Shown here piece by piece: positions 1-13,378 of a DNA stretch of 64,000 bases. The stretch is from NCBI GenBank assembly GCA_031216445.1, contig CM062214.1, forward strand, positions 14,848,001-14,912,000, in the 5' to 3' direction. Position 1 is the first letter of the stretch, and each line of letters opens with the position of its first letter. The translations under genes and the position numbers were made by a program. The stretch is from Lateolabrax maculatus (Eukaryota; Chordata; Actinopteri; Acropomatiformes; Lateolabracidae). The notes below the pieces were generated by a model. It saw only the letters and a list, made by a program, of their open reading frames with translations, did not search any database and had not been told where the DNA came from.

Positions 1-86
1 CAGAGCAGCCATCCTGGAGCGACTGGCATGGGCAGAAATAGCAGCATGATGGCCGGGGACATAGCCAGCACCAACCAAGGCATCCA
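1..86 (-). CDS. Possible partial exon of an unknown gene, cut by the window edge
   Basis: On the - strand a pyrimidine-rich tract (complement of about 87-120) ends in TTTTTTTAAG, an acceptor-like site just before base 86. From there to the window edge all three frames are open. The frame beginning WMPWLVLAM reads as a hydrophobic, membrane-segment-like stretch ending PGWLL. With 86 bases and no partner exon I cannot name a gene; chance is a real alternative. Confidence 0.2.
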
Positions 87-1059
87 CTTAAAAAAATAAG
101 GGGGTGGGGTGGGGGGGTAATCTAAGCTAGAGATTCGTGCAGTGTCACTGTCTGCTCAGGACTGAAGGTCTCCTGAGTTTTGGGCATGTTCCCAGACATT
201 TTAATCAATTTGTCATAGCGTAGCTTCCTCTTTATTTAAAGTTTTCTGTGCGACTGTCTTGTTGCCATGTTGCAAATGACAATATAGCAAAGAAGGGAGA
301 GGGAATGGAGAGGAAGGATAAGGGAAGGAATAGGCAGAGGAGGTCTACTTCAGTTGAGAGGTTTGTAATTAGCAACTGTGATAATTAACCAAATGGGAGA
401 TTAATGGACAGGGATGAAATTATTTCTGTGCTATTTAAAGAATACATGCACAAGCAGATAACAAAATCTCACGCTAGATAATACTGATTAAGAGATAAGC
501 CAAAAATACATGTGGAGAGTAGAAAACAACATGCTGCATCTCAGAGTAAACCAAAGCGTAAAGCTGGATGAGACATGTAGAAGTTTCAGTATCACAGCTC
601 TGTGCCGGTTCGGATGACTCTTGATATCCCGGGATTGATCACCTCATTAATGAAACATCATCTTTTATCAAATCGTAAAATTAAATATTAAAACATGTGA
701 TAATGAACTGGTCTGCCCGCTTAACTGCTCTGAGTGTCAGGAACCAAGACAGACAAGACACACTTGTACGAGCACGGGCATACAAATACACACAAACATG
801 CACACACACACACCATTATTTGATTTAAATGGGTGAGCCTGCCCCCTATTCATCACTGAGCACCTCTGTGACTGGCCCCTGCCAAGTCCCGGTGATTTTC
901 ATCAGCGCTGACAGTGGACATATCTCACTCTATCTCTCTCTGATGAGCTCGTGCTCTCTCAGCCTGACTCCAGTAAGGAGACATCCAGCTCTTATTTTCG
1001 CTGTGAGATGACTGTCATTATCCTAATTTTCACTCCGTGAGTGTCAGCATAACTACTGG

Positions 1060-1088
1060 GTGTGTGTGTGTGTGTGTATGTGTGTGCG
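1060..1088. repeat. (TG)n microsatellite
   Basis: A short run of TG dinucleotides with one TA interruption. Confidence 0.9.
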
Positions 1089-2450
1089 TTTGAATATATG
1101 CACTGTATCAAGGGTGTCTGTTTCAGATCCGATTTTAACATGGGAAAGAATGTATTTGTTTTCAGTTGCTGACCAATGAATCGCATTAAGCAGCAACATT
1201 TTTTCAAAATTACCTTTTTACCAGTCAGTATGATTGTTATAATGTCAACAAAATACACAAGGTCATACTATATCAACAGACATAACTACAGTGACTATTC
1301 AGCATGGTTTTTCATACTGCATTTAAAATCACTGTAAAGTTAAACTTAGTTTGTATTACTGTCACACTTTAAACTAGCCTTGTCTCTTTTAAATGTCCAA
1401 TCAGCTTAATGACAGATAACTTTAATGAAACTCTGTCTCACCACTTTCAATGAGAAATTTCCATCACCAGGGATGCTTGAAGGCTTTTTAGGGCCAAAAC
1501 AATCAATGATTTAATGTAATTAAAATAAGCCAATTTGATAGCAAGCACAGATTGGTCCTGTTCTTAAACATGGAGGAAGCTCCTAAGAGACACTTATACT
1601 GTATTAATTGTGTCTTTGCCTTATGTGTATTATTAAAGTGGGTCCTGCCAAGGGAAAATATAAATATATTCATCTAAACTACTAATTACAAGTTTCAAAA
1701 ATACTGCAAGATAACAACGTGGTGTTGAGCATATAGGATGCATATAAAGTATATATTTGGTCAGATGGGTCAACGAAACACTGGAGACCATTATTCACTT
1801 CCTGTTTCCTATCTTTTAACCATTAGCACAATTGTTTTCTAACCTTAACCGAAAGGTTATTTTTTAATCATGACTGCGAGGTCCCCTGTCCTTTGTAAAG
1901 TAGTTAATTTGGCCCAAGGAAGGCACTGACCAATGATATTGCACTGGCGATAGGGGCATCAGATCAGAAAACAGTGTAATTCTGGATTGTGTACTGACCC
2001 TCCCTCATCCTCCCTTTCTTTTTCTTTTTTGCCACAACCTTGCAACCCATCCAAAACTTTTCACAAAACACACACACACACACACACAAATGTTGCAAAA
2101 AATGCTGCAATATTGAGGCCACAATAATCACGAAAACAATCCATGAGTACCTGTTGGGACTGACAAACCGCGGAGTGTTTGCTCTAAGAAATTGGATTAG
2201 GGTTCTGTCTATAATGAAATACAGCATCAACCAACTGAAAAAACTGACATTGGCTCTAAAACTAAGATTGATAGAAATCTTTAAGAGCACAAAGGTGGTA
2301 ACATTATTCTTGTTCTAGCTCCAAATGAGGTTATCATTCAATACTTCACTGGCTTCAGAGGCAAAAATGGCATTAAAATGATTATATATTGTACATTGTT
2401 TACCCTTGCTAAAAAAATGTCTCCACTTGACCAGCAAATTGAGTAAATTG

Positions 2451-2510
2451 TGAGTGAGTGAGTCAGTGAGTGAGTGAGTGAGTGAGTGAGCGAGTGAGCG
2501 AGTGAGTGAG
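2451..2510. repeat. (GAGT)n tetranucleotide repeat
   Basis: About 15 tandem units of TGAG/GAGT with scattered changes (TCAG and CGAG units). Interrupted repeats of this sort are usually less variable than pure ones. Confidence 0.92.
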
Positions 2511-4600
2511 TATATCTATGTCATGTGTCAGGGCCTTTGCTTAGTGATGCATTGATTTGGCCTCTCCTTCCTCTCATCCGTGCACTCTTATTGTCAGAAT
2601 GCTGCTGCAGATCGCCTCATATCATTAATCAATTATTCACCAGTAGCCTGTTAATGTTTAATGAGTGAGGCTGCTGCGGTCAATTACTAATGAATTGTGG
2701 TCGTGGTGAGAAAGCTCAGAGGAGAGTCCAAATCAGATACTGTACACAGTCTGTTTGTGTGTGTGCACATGTGTACGTGTGTGCGTGTACATATACATGC
2801 TGACACACCTGGAGTCTTTCTGCATTTATTGATTACAGAGTAACTCTACGATTAATGCTTATCTTTTTTAAAAACTGATTTTCTTTCAATAATATCCAGA
2901 TTTTTAAAAAGAAAAAAACACATAAGCTTACACTTAATTTTAGGGGAAATGCCAATTAGCTCCTGATTTTGCACGAGTAATTCAAAGAGAAAGCATTAAA
3001 TAGTTAAACTACAGAATGTTTGTGCCACAATTCCTTTAGAGTGCAAAAAAAGCAGCTTTTCATCAGGGTTTTTGCATATTTACATTGTTTTAAATTAAAA
3101 GTTCACCTGTCATTTGTATTTAAAATAAACTGCGACAAATGTAAGATTTCTTTAAAGAATTAAACAAAAATAATAAACCGTGAGTGTTTCGAAACCTTTT
3201 AGTTTGTCTGAGAAACAACAATTACTGAACATGGCTGCAAATAAAGTTTGGGTGTAAAGCATCCTGGACAGAAGGTGAGGTGAGTCACTGCTCAATAACA
3301 AAGTATTAGTTTGTTTTGTGCGTGTTTATGTATAAGTGTGTTTGTGCATGTGTCTGTGTGTGTTGCGCTAGCGAGCAGACGAACATGAGACAGGTCAGTG
3401 CACGTCCTGTGAAGTGTGTGTGGCCTGCAGTCTGTTGGCCATGCCTCTCTAACCGGGATAATTAGAGACCAACCCCCTGTTAGGAGCCATAAACAGCCCA
3501 AAACAACATTAGCAACCATATGATATTCACACACACACACATTTTTTACTTAGCAATCTAAAACACATTTAGGGCAAATTTGATATGCATCATACTTAAT
3601 TTCCAAATATAGCCATTGCAAGCTACACACTGGCAGACTTTTGTGGATCATAAAACCATGACGATGTCTCTGCTATTCTCATAGACTGTACAGTCTTTGG
3701 TTATTCTAAATGAACTATTTGGATATTCTGAACCAGGTCTAAAGGACCAAAGAGAGGGATGTCAAGTAGGCATGTCAATTTTATTTTTTAGTTGATTAAA
3801 AACACCAGAAAATAGTTATATTGTCTGTTTGTAGAGGAATGTTATCGGGGTATTACACTGTAGTTGCTTTCTTTTAATAATACACATGCAGCCAGTGGAT
3901 TTTGTGCAGTGTGATGAAGTGCAATCCTCTCTGCATGGTTCCTAAAACAGGCACTCAGTGTATTAAGTTTTTCAAAAGCATATAAAGTAGGTCTATACCC
4001 ATTGTATTTGTATTGTGAGATTGAGAGCTTTGTGAAGTTGGTCCCCTGAGACTTCATCTCTCCCATCTGGAGTGTACCCATGGAAATATCTGAAGAACCT
4101 CTCAACCTTAAAACCTAACCTCAATTAAGAAATAACTATTTTAGATTGTAGCTAAACTAAACTGGGGGTTTTGTACTACGTCAAGTGTGTAAATCTATGA
4201 ACACACACACACCAAATCTATACTCATTTATTTGTCATAAGGCAAATGCAAGATTACAACTTAGTTCTTGATTATAAGTCAAATAGACACAAGTGACCAC
4301 ACTGACCAAAGCAAATGAAACCTTGTGGTTGTAACTTGCCCTGTTGTCCAACCAACACTGGGCACACTTCTGAACACACTCACCCCTCTTGTGTGAAGCG
4401 CCATCCATCACGAGGCCAAGACAGGACAGAAGACCATGGGAAATGAAGCATGGCTAATTCTATTAGCGCGGGGACACAAACAATCTGTGGGGAATCAAAG
4501 AAGACGGAAACATAATCCCAGTGGACCCACTTCCTGCTGCATGAGCTGGAGCAGTTCACCATGATAAGGCAAAATGTTAAATCCCTGCACACTAGATTTC

Positions 4601-4602
<2 letters not shown>

Positions 4603-4633
<31 letters not shown>
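4603..4633. repeat. (CA)n microsatellite
   Basis: An uninterrupted CA run of about 15 units. Confidence 0.9.
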
Positions 4634-4636
<3 letters not shown>

Positions 4637-4728
4637 CACACTCACAGGGTCTAATGCCTGAAGATGGTTGCAAGTTGTCCATATTTACCATCTATCACAT
4701 TAGTATCCATATATCTCCCTCAATCATT

Positions 4729-4732
4729 CTTT

Positions 4733-4767
<35 letters not shown>
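4729..4767. repeat. (TTTC)n tetranucleotide repeat
   Basis: About ten nearly perfect TTTC units, pyrimidine-only on the + strand. It produces the spurious Phe/Leu/Ser-rich frames around it. Confidence 0.92.
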
Positions 4768-5344
4768 GCTCTTCGGCTGTGCTATGCCTCTGTGGGGAGT
4801 AACAGGGCACAAAGCTCTCTCGCTGAGGGACCCTTATGGGACAAAGCTGGCTTTCTGGGCTTTCTGCATATATGCATGCCATGCAGACAATGATGCCTTT
4901 ATTAGAGTAACCAGCATCTCTGAGCTGGAGCGGCAGGGACGAGGGATGAAGTCCGGGAACGCTGTGACTGACACTGCGCGCTAGTGTGTGTGTGTGCACT
5001 TCCCACCTCATGCCCGTGCATGCATGCGTGTCACAGAGGTGTGAAGTGGTTGCTCTTACCCTCACGTCTTCAGTCAACTAATCAATCTCTGCCCTTCCGA
5101 AGCTTATCCTCAGAGACAGGTTTTTTTTTTTTTATCCCATATGGTGTCAGATACATGGAAAACATATGAGCTAGTCAGAAACTTCAGCCTCCTGTTGTCG
5201 TACATCTGCATATAATACAGGCAAAACAACATGCTGTGGCCTGTAGCTGCAATCAAAAAACTGCTTTAAGCAAGCCCTCAGACGGTGTATCTCTATGCAC
5301 TTGACTAACTTTACAATACAGAAATCAGGCCTCGAGACTGAGTG

Positions 5345-5346
<2 letters not shown>

Positions 5347-5383
<37 letters not shown>
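5347..5383. repeat. (TG)n microsatellite
   Basis: A pure TG run of about 18 units. Confidence 0.92.
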
Positions 5384-5386
<3 letters not shown>

Positions 5387-6317
5387 TGCGTGCGTGCAAA
5401 TGTATGTAGTGTGCATTCGTGTGTGTGTCTGTGTTGAGTAGTAGAGAGAGAGGACGCTCTGTGACTCAATCATGCGTGAAGAGGATTTTCTGTTCAATAG
5501 GAGCTGCACACTTGCATACTTGCATTCTAATGACTCCATGTGCATAATCATACAAACAAGTACAGACGCACAGATGTGTGTGTACGTGCACGCGCACTCA
5601 CACACACGCACACACCACTGAGTGCCACTGTTTCTGTTCTCATTATAGAAAAATAGGGGGAAACGGGGTGAGAGAGACACCTAACTTGTAGAAAATGGAG
5701 TGTATTTGTGTATGGTGGCCATATATTATGCATCACGTTAGTGTGAAGTATGATAAAGGCTCAGATGTAGACTTCTAAGCGCAGCTCTAGAGGTGTTTAG
5801 GTTTGGATGTGCAGTGTCTGTACTATTGAACCATGCAGCAAATGCCAGGTTTGTCAAATATGCCTGAACTAGATGAAGCATGGACGGCATGTTTAGTGCT
5901 GGTCTCACTGTTTTTCCTCTGCCACTGACATCACAGAGTGGAACAATGCGTACAAACATCGATGGAGCTTACGTGAAATCATTTTTCTTTCGAAAGGATG
6001 TCAAATCCTGTCTATTTCACCATGTTGTGAGTCAGGTTGCATCGACAGATGGATGTAGATGGATTCGGTACGTCATTCTGCACCTCAAACACACATGTAA
6101 AACATTCATCTGGGATCATCTCTCTCTCCCTCCCTCTCTTCACCGAAAGCTGGAGTTGTTGTTCTGAGTGGTAAACATGTGCTAAGGGGGGGGTGAATGG
6201 CTAAGTTTTCTTTTCATCCAATAAAAATGTCTCCTTGCCAGATCGATTGTTGTTGCTAGGAGACTGAAGCATCCTTTGGCAAGGGGCTACAGCTCTCCAC
6301 GTCTGTTGTTTCCCTCC

Positions 6318-6320
<3 letters not shown>

Positions 6321-6352
<32 letters not shown>

Positions 6353-6407
6353 ACTCTCACTCACATGCACGCGCAGAGCTGACACACACACACACACACA
6401 CACACAC
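6321..6407. repeat. Compound (TC)n / (CA)n microsatellite
   Basis: A TC run (6321-6349), a short mixed spacer and a CA run (6381-6407). It lies directly 5' of the candidate first exon of grm3, so it would be promoter-proximal if that exon is real. Confidence 0.9.
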
Positions 6408-6419
6408 GCCGACACACAC

Positions 6420-6568
6420 ATACACATCCACGGAGCTGGCGCGCAGAGCAGTGGCGCCCATCCTCTCTCTCAGTGCGACTCCTCCGAGGGATCAGGAGTA
6501 GACTAAGTCAAACTTCCAGCAGCTCAAGATTTGTGCGCAACCTTTGAATGATTCGTCAAGTCGCCAAG
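6420..6568 (+). other. grm3: Candidate non-coding first exon / promoter-proximal region of grm3
   Basis: After about 6 kb of AT-rich DNA the composition becomes GC-richer with CpG and GCGC clusters (near 6434-6455 and 6532-6566). The segment ends in CCAAG followed by GTAGGT, a strong donor with GT at 6569-6570. Mammalian GRM3 has a non-coding first exon far upstream of the ATG exon; the next good acceptor joining the coding part is at 20155-20156. The start is arbitrary because no TATA box or initiator is clear. This is inference from composition, the donor and gene architecture. Confidence 0.35.
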
Positions 6569-8669
6569 GTAGGTCAAATATGACATACTCCTTTCTGGTG
6601 GGCAAATGTGTTGCCGTCTTAGATTTCGGGTTAGGGCGACAGAGTGCAGTGGAAAATTGTCAGTCCGGGACCGTTCGAGAGCGCCTCAGCCAATCCTACG
6701 GTGGGGAACAATTTGCTTTGAACTTTGCGCAGGATTTGAACACCCTGTTGTTTTGCATAAATGTGGTTTCTGTGTATTTCTTTTAATCTGAGTCTCCCAC
6801 TGATCGCGGGTTGTGATAAAAGGAAAAAAAAAAATATATATATATATATCCCCGGGAGCAAATTCTCTGCAGCAGATGCATGATAAAGATACAGAAGGTG
6901 AAACAAAGAGTATCTGCAGTTGCGTATTTGACGCTGCGTGGAGAAGTTATTTGGGTTCAGGCAGACCGCACCGAGGCATGTCCCGCGGCTTTAAAGCTTC
7001 CTGGGAAAAAAAGATGGGCGGGCAGTGCGTCTCTGGAACCAGGCATACAGGTGGATCTGATAACAATATCTGGTCACTGTTTATCAGTGGAATGAGTTTC
7101 CAAACAACCACCTCACACCTCCAGAGGACAGGCGCGTGGACCTGCACTAGAGGTACAGCAGGACCAAAATGTCTACTGAATTCAACATTCAACACTAGAT
7201 GCTCCGTACCCAGACTTAAGAAATAGACTCTTATTGGTGCTGCTTTCAGGTTTTTCACTGACAGTGGAGCTTGAGGATGTGCTGGAACTTGGACTTAGTT
7301 GACGGATGAACATATTCCTTGCATGAAAGCCACATCTAGTTGCTCCCTAAAATGGTTTTACCTCGCACTCCAACTCCAAATAACACATCTGAATGAAGAC
7401 CAGGCTGTTATCCTGCAGAGCAGATGCGTGTTTATGACACTCAACAGTGAGCTTTGAGTGACCGTACCTTTTCTACAAAGTGTTAAATTATTTCTTCTCA
7501 TTATTAAAAATGTCAATACATTTAGTTAATGCTTATATGTTTAGTGATTGGTATCTTGTAGATGACATTGGCTTGGATTTTATGCACACTTCAAATGGTG
7601 TTAAGACACCATATTTCCAACCACGCACCCATGATAAAGTATACATTCATGTGCTAATCAGCCAATGTATAACTTTGGCTTGGCGTTCATGCACCCCGTT
7701 TCGATTTTCCTAAATCTAAAGGTTAAACTTCACTGAAATGGCATGCAGCTGACAATTATAACATCATGTTCATGTTTTATCTGAGTCAAATATTTGCATT
7801 GAAAATTATTTCTAGAATTATATTTTACAAGATTTGACAAAATCATGGTTTATGTCTATAACTGTATTGGAATTGCAACATTAACATCAGAAGCTTATTA
7901 CTGTAAGAGTAATGAGAATTTTAAATGAACTCTTATTCTTTATGTGCTCTTTTAGAGAGGAATAAAAGAACAAACACTCAGAGGAGAGGTGGGCAGTGTC
8001 TTGGCACCAAATAATAATGTAAATAATAATAATGCATGTCTTGCGTGGCATTAAGGACAGAAAGCATTGAGTGAATGCAGAATTTGTATGATTTCTTTTT
8101 CTTCAAGGGTGGGGTCAACTTGTTGCATGTGTGTGTGTCTGTGTGTGTGTGTGTGTGTACATGCATGTGTGCACCTGTAGTGTAAAATGATAAATACTTG
8201 CTTTTCACAGAATAATTTCAGATATTTATGTTTAATATATTTAATCTCTGTATATTACGTTGGTTTGCCTCTGACGTTTTGCTTTACTGATACAATGCAA
8301 CACATTGATGTGTATATGCAGATTTCATGTGTTTGTGCCCAAGTGTATGTGTAACTTGTTGCATAATTAAGTGTAATTTCATACACGTGTTCATTCACAC
8401 TTGTACAGTTTGTACATCAGTGTGTGCCTTTGTGTGCATTGAAGGGTCAAACGTGGTGTAGGAGGGGGTCGCACGTGTGGGTGGGCATTTTGGTGGCCTT
8501 GTTAAACCTTAAAGACATGCTTACATGCTCCTGTATAGATGTATACGTGTTTGTGTGTGTGCATGTGTGTTGTGAGGATGTGCATCTATGTGCGAGCCAG
8601 GAGACAATTGTCAGTCAGTGAATCGATTTGGCCTTGAGTTTCAGCATTTTTGATGTGCTTACATTAGTT

Positions 8670-8694
8670 TGTGTGTGTGTGTGTGTGTGTGTGG

Positions 8695-8727
<33 letters not shown>

Positions 8728-8728
8728 T
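8670..8728. repeat. (GT)n microsatellite
   Basis: About 29 GT units with single GGG and TAT interruptions. Confidence 0.92.
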
Positions 8729-11700
8729 ACATGTGTCTACAAATGGCCTTGCAGCTTCCACACAGCACCCCTCACTGGACTGCATGCAGAACAGAACCTC
8801 ATCGTTAGCAGTGTACTAGCACACTGATATAGGAAAAGGGAGCCCCTGCAACAGTGATGTCCTCTAGTTTTATTGGCTTTGTGAATGGGCAAACGAGTTA
8901 TGTGCGGATATGGACAAAGATTTTGGAAGCACAAGCAATTCTGACTGTAGAAAATCATGGGTTGATGGTTCTCCTGATAGTTTCCTGTGATTTATTGGAT
9001 CTGTTTAGCAATGTGTTTGATAAATCAGGCTTTAAACAGCAGGTTTTCTCCAAACAGAACCTGACAATCCTTTTCAGCATTACGCAGTAACGTCATCCAT
9101 TCAGATAAGTTCAATGATGTCTTATTGACTACACTCAGCCCAAATGTAATTCATGGGCAAAGAGTTAAAGTTAGGGAAGATAAAAATATACTCAGTTCTT
9201 GGGTAATGCCATAAAAAATTGTCTATGTAAAGGCCACATGTTTCTGTGCAAGGCAGCTCGCCGAACACAGGCATTGACATAATACTCTGCCTGAAAATCT
9301 GTCTTTTGAGTATCAAATACGCAGCCCCTATAAGCCTGAAAATGATGATAAAAGTGTTATCATACATAGAGCACAGTGACGGCTGCGGTGTAGCTAGAAA
9401 TCATGTCAGTTGCAGTTTTATTCTTTAATTCCAGTTTTCATATATGAAGAAATTCCGTTTATCCTTAGACATTTCTGGAACCACACCTGCAGCATAGTCT
9501 GCTTCTGTGATTTCCATCCATATATGTAAGGCAGTCACATATGCAAACACACCTGATCATATTAGCATTAGGACTGAGATGGAAGTGTGTTTAACCATTT
9601 ATTGGTGAAAACATGAGTGGCTGTAACATACAGTAAGAAGTGAGCATAGGGATAGACAGCAAAAAAGTTGATTATGCTGCAATACTGTTTTCTGAAGTTC
9701 TACAGACACCCTCCATGCTCCATAAAGGACAAAATGTTTTCCAGAACCCTTTCAAGCTTACAGGGGGTGATTGAAAATTGAGTACAGTACTTAATAGTAG
9801 ATCAGTTGTGTGAGAAAAGCCCCACAAAATCTTGCACCTTTTTTTGCATTTCTCAGATGTGGCCACTGGTGGTGTTTCAGTTTAAACATCATGATCTGTG
9901 ATGTGTTACAGCTAGAGTATAGAGTTCTTGCTCATGGAGTTTTGGGTGATGGTATGTTAACTAAGCCTCTCAGAGCATACTGTACCTCTTGTGCATAAGT
10001 TTTAGCAAGAAGGTGGCATGGTCACTGAAGGAGTGAAGTACATTATCATCCAGATAAAACAATGTAATGGATCAATGGAGATCTGTAAGGACCAACTTAA
10101 TGACACACAGCAAACTATGGCTTGCCGGATGCGAAAGCTTCCTTATGCTACTGATGAAAGAATCACCCATGTGGAAAGATGTGCATCTTTTTTACATACT
10201 GAAAGCACATTTTTAGAGGTGTGTTAGAAATGTGTTCTACCATTTTACTGTATATTTCAACATATTTTTACACCTTATCTGCTTTCATATACTATGATGT
10301 ACAGTTTTCATTGGCAGTCCTTAATATGCTGTCAGTGTATTATTGTTTAAAGTGCATTTATTAACACAAGACTTACATAATTACCTGACAGTAGACCTGT
10401 ATAAGTGCTTGAGTCTACGCACTACGTTTTAACAGTTCATTTTTACATAGTATATTCTAGATAATTATCAATATTATAGCCTTACTTCACTTAACATGTT
10501 GCACATGAAATCTTGCTGTTTTTAAGGATATTTCAACTATGCTTTCGAATTGTTTAAAGGGTGTTAATATTGTTACTTGTCTAATTGTAATTAGGTTTTA
10601 CTTTTGACAAAGAAAAGGCCAAATTAAAAAATAATTAAATTTTTTTGTTTACTTTGGACAGTGTTTTAATTACCAGTGGTGGTTCTGTGCTCTATTTCAC
10701 GTGAATAATCACTTTTATAGGTTAACAGTGTGTTCTTAAAGTGTTTCTATGAATGCTGTTGAAGCTCTACAGGTGTTTCTGAGAACAGCGTATAGGAGCT
10801 TCTTGCTGTCCATGGTGCTGAATTCTTTTTAAAGTAACATGACTGATTTAACTCTTTGTAAGGTGTTTTTACATTGTCATACAAATATGCTTAGAATAGT
10901 CACACTGAATGCGAAAATGAATGATGATTTGTCCTCTTTCGGTTTACTCTTTCTCTTTCTCGTTTCATGTGTTTATCAACGCCAGACCAGGGGATTGAAA
11001 CATGGGATCTAATCTCAGTAGAGTCAAGAGGAGTTTAATAAACTTATAAAACAGGTAGGTAACTCAAAATCAATGTCTGGTTCAATGCAAACAACAATTG
11101 AACCAAGTGTTATATTATATAACCACAAAATATCTAATAATGCCAGAACTTGCTCAAAACCAGACAGAACTGCTATCAAAACACACATTTATGTTGAGAG
11201 CAGGAACCATTCCATGCAGACTTTTTTTCATATAGCTTTCTTAAAGCTTCAGATATCACCAGATTATAAGAGGGTTAAAAGAATAGTTAAGACTGAAAAC
11301 ATTTCGTTGCTGTTGCCTATGTGACACGTTTATGTGAGATAAAAGCTACATAATATCCCATAGAAGCTTATTTTCAACTCCTGTGGTGTTCTGTACATTG
11401 TCAAATAGAAGAAGATTGAAATAATACCCAAGGAACCTTATAAATATTTGCAAGTAATTCTGTGAAATAATTTGAGGTTACAATATTTTTACTGAGGCAC
11501 TATTATATAATATAAACTATTGTTACACTTACATACAGAGGATACAGCCCACATTTTCAGTTATAGCAACAGGTATATGTGGTCTGTTGTTGCTATCCTG
11601 CAAAAGATCGTCATTTTAAGAGGGTAGCATGTGCAGATACACTGATCAAGCCATGATGCTGCTGGTAGTGCTGAAAAATGTTTCAAAGTTCGGAAATATA

Positions 11701-12071
11701 AAAGATGATTTAGATTGAGATTCACAACAAGATTTAAAAAAATACCATAAACTAGGTCCTTTATTCTGTTCTTGAAGGCTTCCTGAAGTTTTTGGCTTTT
11801 CGAGTGTTTTTTATTACTACTGTTGTGCCGCTCCACATGTTTCTCACACTGTTATGCTCCAGTGAGGAAACAGGGAAGTGTCTGGAAATCACTGCTGCTT
11901 CCCACAGCTCACCTCTCATCAGAAACAACAGTCACAACACAAACTGAGCTGCACACAGACACACACGCACACACACTTACCAGCACACACACGTACGCAC
12001 ACAGTGTTAGCACTACACTGTCTGACATCATTCACTGACATCCATCCTTCCCTACATGCACAGACATTTAC

Positions 12072-12074
<3 letters not shown>

Positions 12075-12105
<31 letters not shown>
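12075..12105. repeat. (CA)n microsatellite
   Basis: About 15 CA units. A separate short (TG)n lies near 12220-12240. Confidence 0.9.
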
Positions 12106-12109
<4 letters not shown>

Positions 12110-13299
12110 TACACTCAGGGGAAGAGATGGAGAAAGGGCAGTGGGATGTACAACTGTGATGGTGTGTCTCAGAGAAAGATCAGACTCTTTAATAAATGAT
12201 GAGTTTGAGGAGGGAAGCAGTGTGTGTGTGTGTGTGTGTGCGTGCATGTGTGAGATGGATGGTGAAAGGTGGCTTACTGGTCATGCAGTGGCTACTATTA
12301 ATACAAAGGGCCATCCTGAAACTTCAAATGTCTGTTAAAATTAAGTTAAGTTTGCCATTCTATATCTGGTGACAGCTGTTTTAACTGACATGGTGCAACA
12401 AGTGAGATATCTAATGATTCGAAATCTTATCAACTCAGCTTGATAATATCCAGGAGTAGATGCAAATTGGGTCAATGTTTTAGATGAGCAATCTAAAAAT
12501 ACTAAATAATACAAATCTCAAAGTATGTGAGTGCTGGTGTTATATATCCAGTTTGGTGGTGGTGATGGAGCTTTTTTTCACTTATGTGAGTGTAGGTGTG
12601 ATATTACACCAAACAAATAGACGTGTAAGGTGTTCCATTACAACCCCCATTTGGTAAATTTTTGATCCATTGCTTCAGGCCCAAGGTACATCGCTAAAAC
12701 AGTTAATAGTGCATATACCAATAATGTGGAGATCTAAACCCTTATCTCAGCAATGTCAGAGGTCACATGTTGAATTATTTTAGATATTGCAATTTAAATA
12801 TTAAATATAACTATTGACATTGTGCACCACAGAAAGAATTGCATAACTCACTCCAACGTAAATAAAGCCTTCCGGTTCACATTTAAAAGAAAAACAAATC
12901 ATTGCTGAATACAACATATGTTCTTAATCAAAGGGGAAAAAAACTAAAACATGTGTTACAGATAAACTACAAAAAATATTTAGTTCCCATGCAATTCACT
13001 AGTAATCTGACCATGTTTTCTGTCCCACATTGTCTTCCAACTATTTACATACCTCTCTCTCTCGCACAATGACCCTGTCAATCTTTCTCCCTTATTGCAT
13101 CAGGTATAGTAACTACTCTGGAAATTCACTCCTAATACACAAACCTTCTCAATCCGACCACAGAGCTTTTCCTTCCTCACTGCTCTGTGCGCATTTGCCT
13201 CACACCTGGGAACTACATGTCAGCTGTGAATATCACTGTGAAATAATCAATAAACTATAGTGTATGCAGTATTCTGCAAAAACAATGTGTTGCTAGTTC

Positions 13300-13378
13300 G
13301 GACTTTTCATTATTAAATGTAGACCTGTGACTGTGAATTATTTCTCACATTAAAGTGAGATTTAATAATGAAAAGTCC
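13300..13378. repeat. Perfect 19-bp inverted repeat with a nested hairpin
   Basis: The left arm 13300-13318 (GGACTTTTCATTATTAAAT) is the exact reverse complement of the right arm 13360-13378, around a 41-base loop. Inside the loop CTCAC and GTGAG flank ATTAAA as a second small stem. The arms are AT-rich. It could be the core of a decayed foldback element or an RNA hairpin in the first intron; the sequence does not decide. Confidence 0.85.

Larger units (their letters stand above)
87..6400. other. Intergenic DNA upstream of grm3
   Basis: No coding sequence is recognisable on either strand. The predicted reading frames here are low-complexity translations of repeats (runs of His/Thr or Cys/Val). 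The stretch is AT-rich with microsatellites at about 1060, 2068, 2451, 4603, 4729, 5347 and 6321. No RNA gene was recognised. Confidence 0.7.

Noticed and set aside
2451..2510. CRISPR-like or regulatory array
   Set aside because: The units are 4 bases with no spacers; it is a plain tetranucleotide microsatellite in a vertebrate genome.
5171..5680. 169-codon frame on the - strand
   Set aside because: The frame is driven by CA/TG repeats (His-Thr runs) with no recognisable protein wording.
6276..7226. Overlapping frames of up to 137 codons around the candidate first exon
   Set aside because: They are His-Thr-rich or run across the donor at 6569 with no family wording; the segment is better explained as a non-coding exon and promoter.
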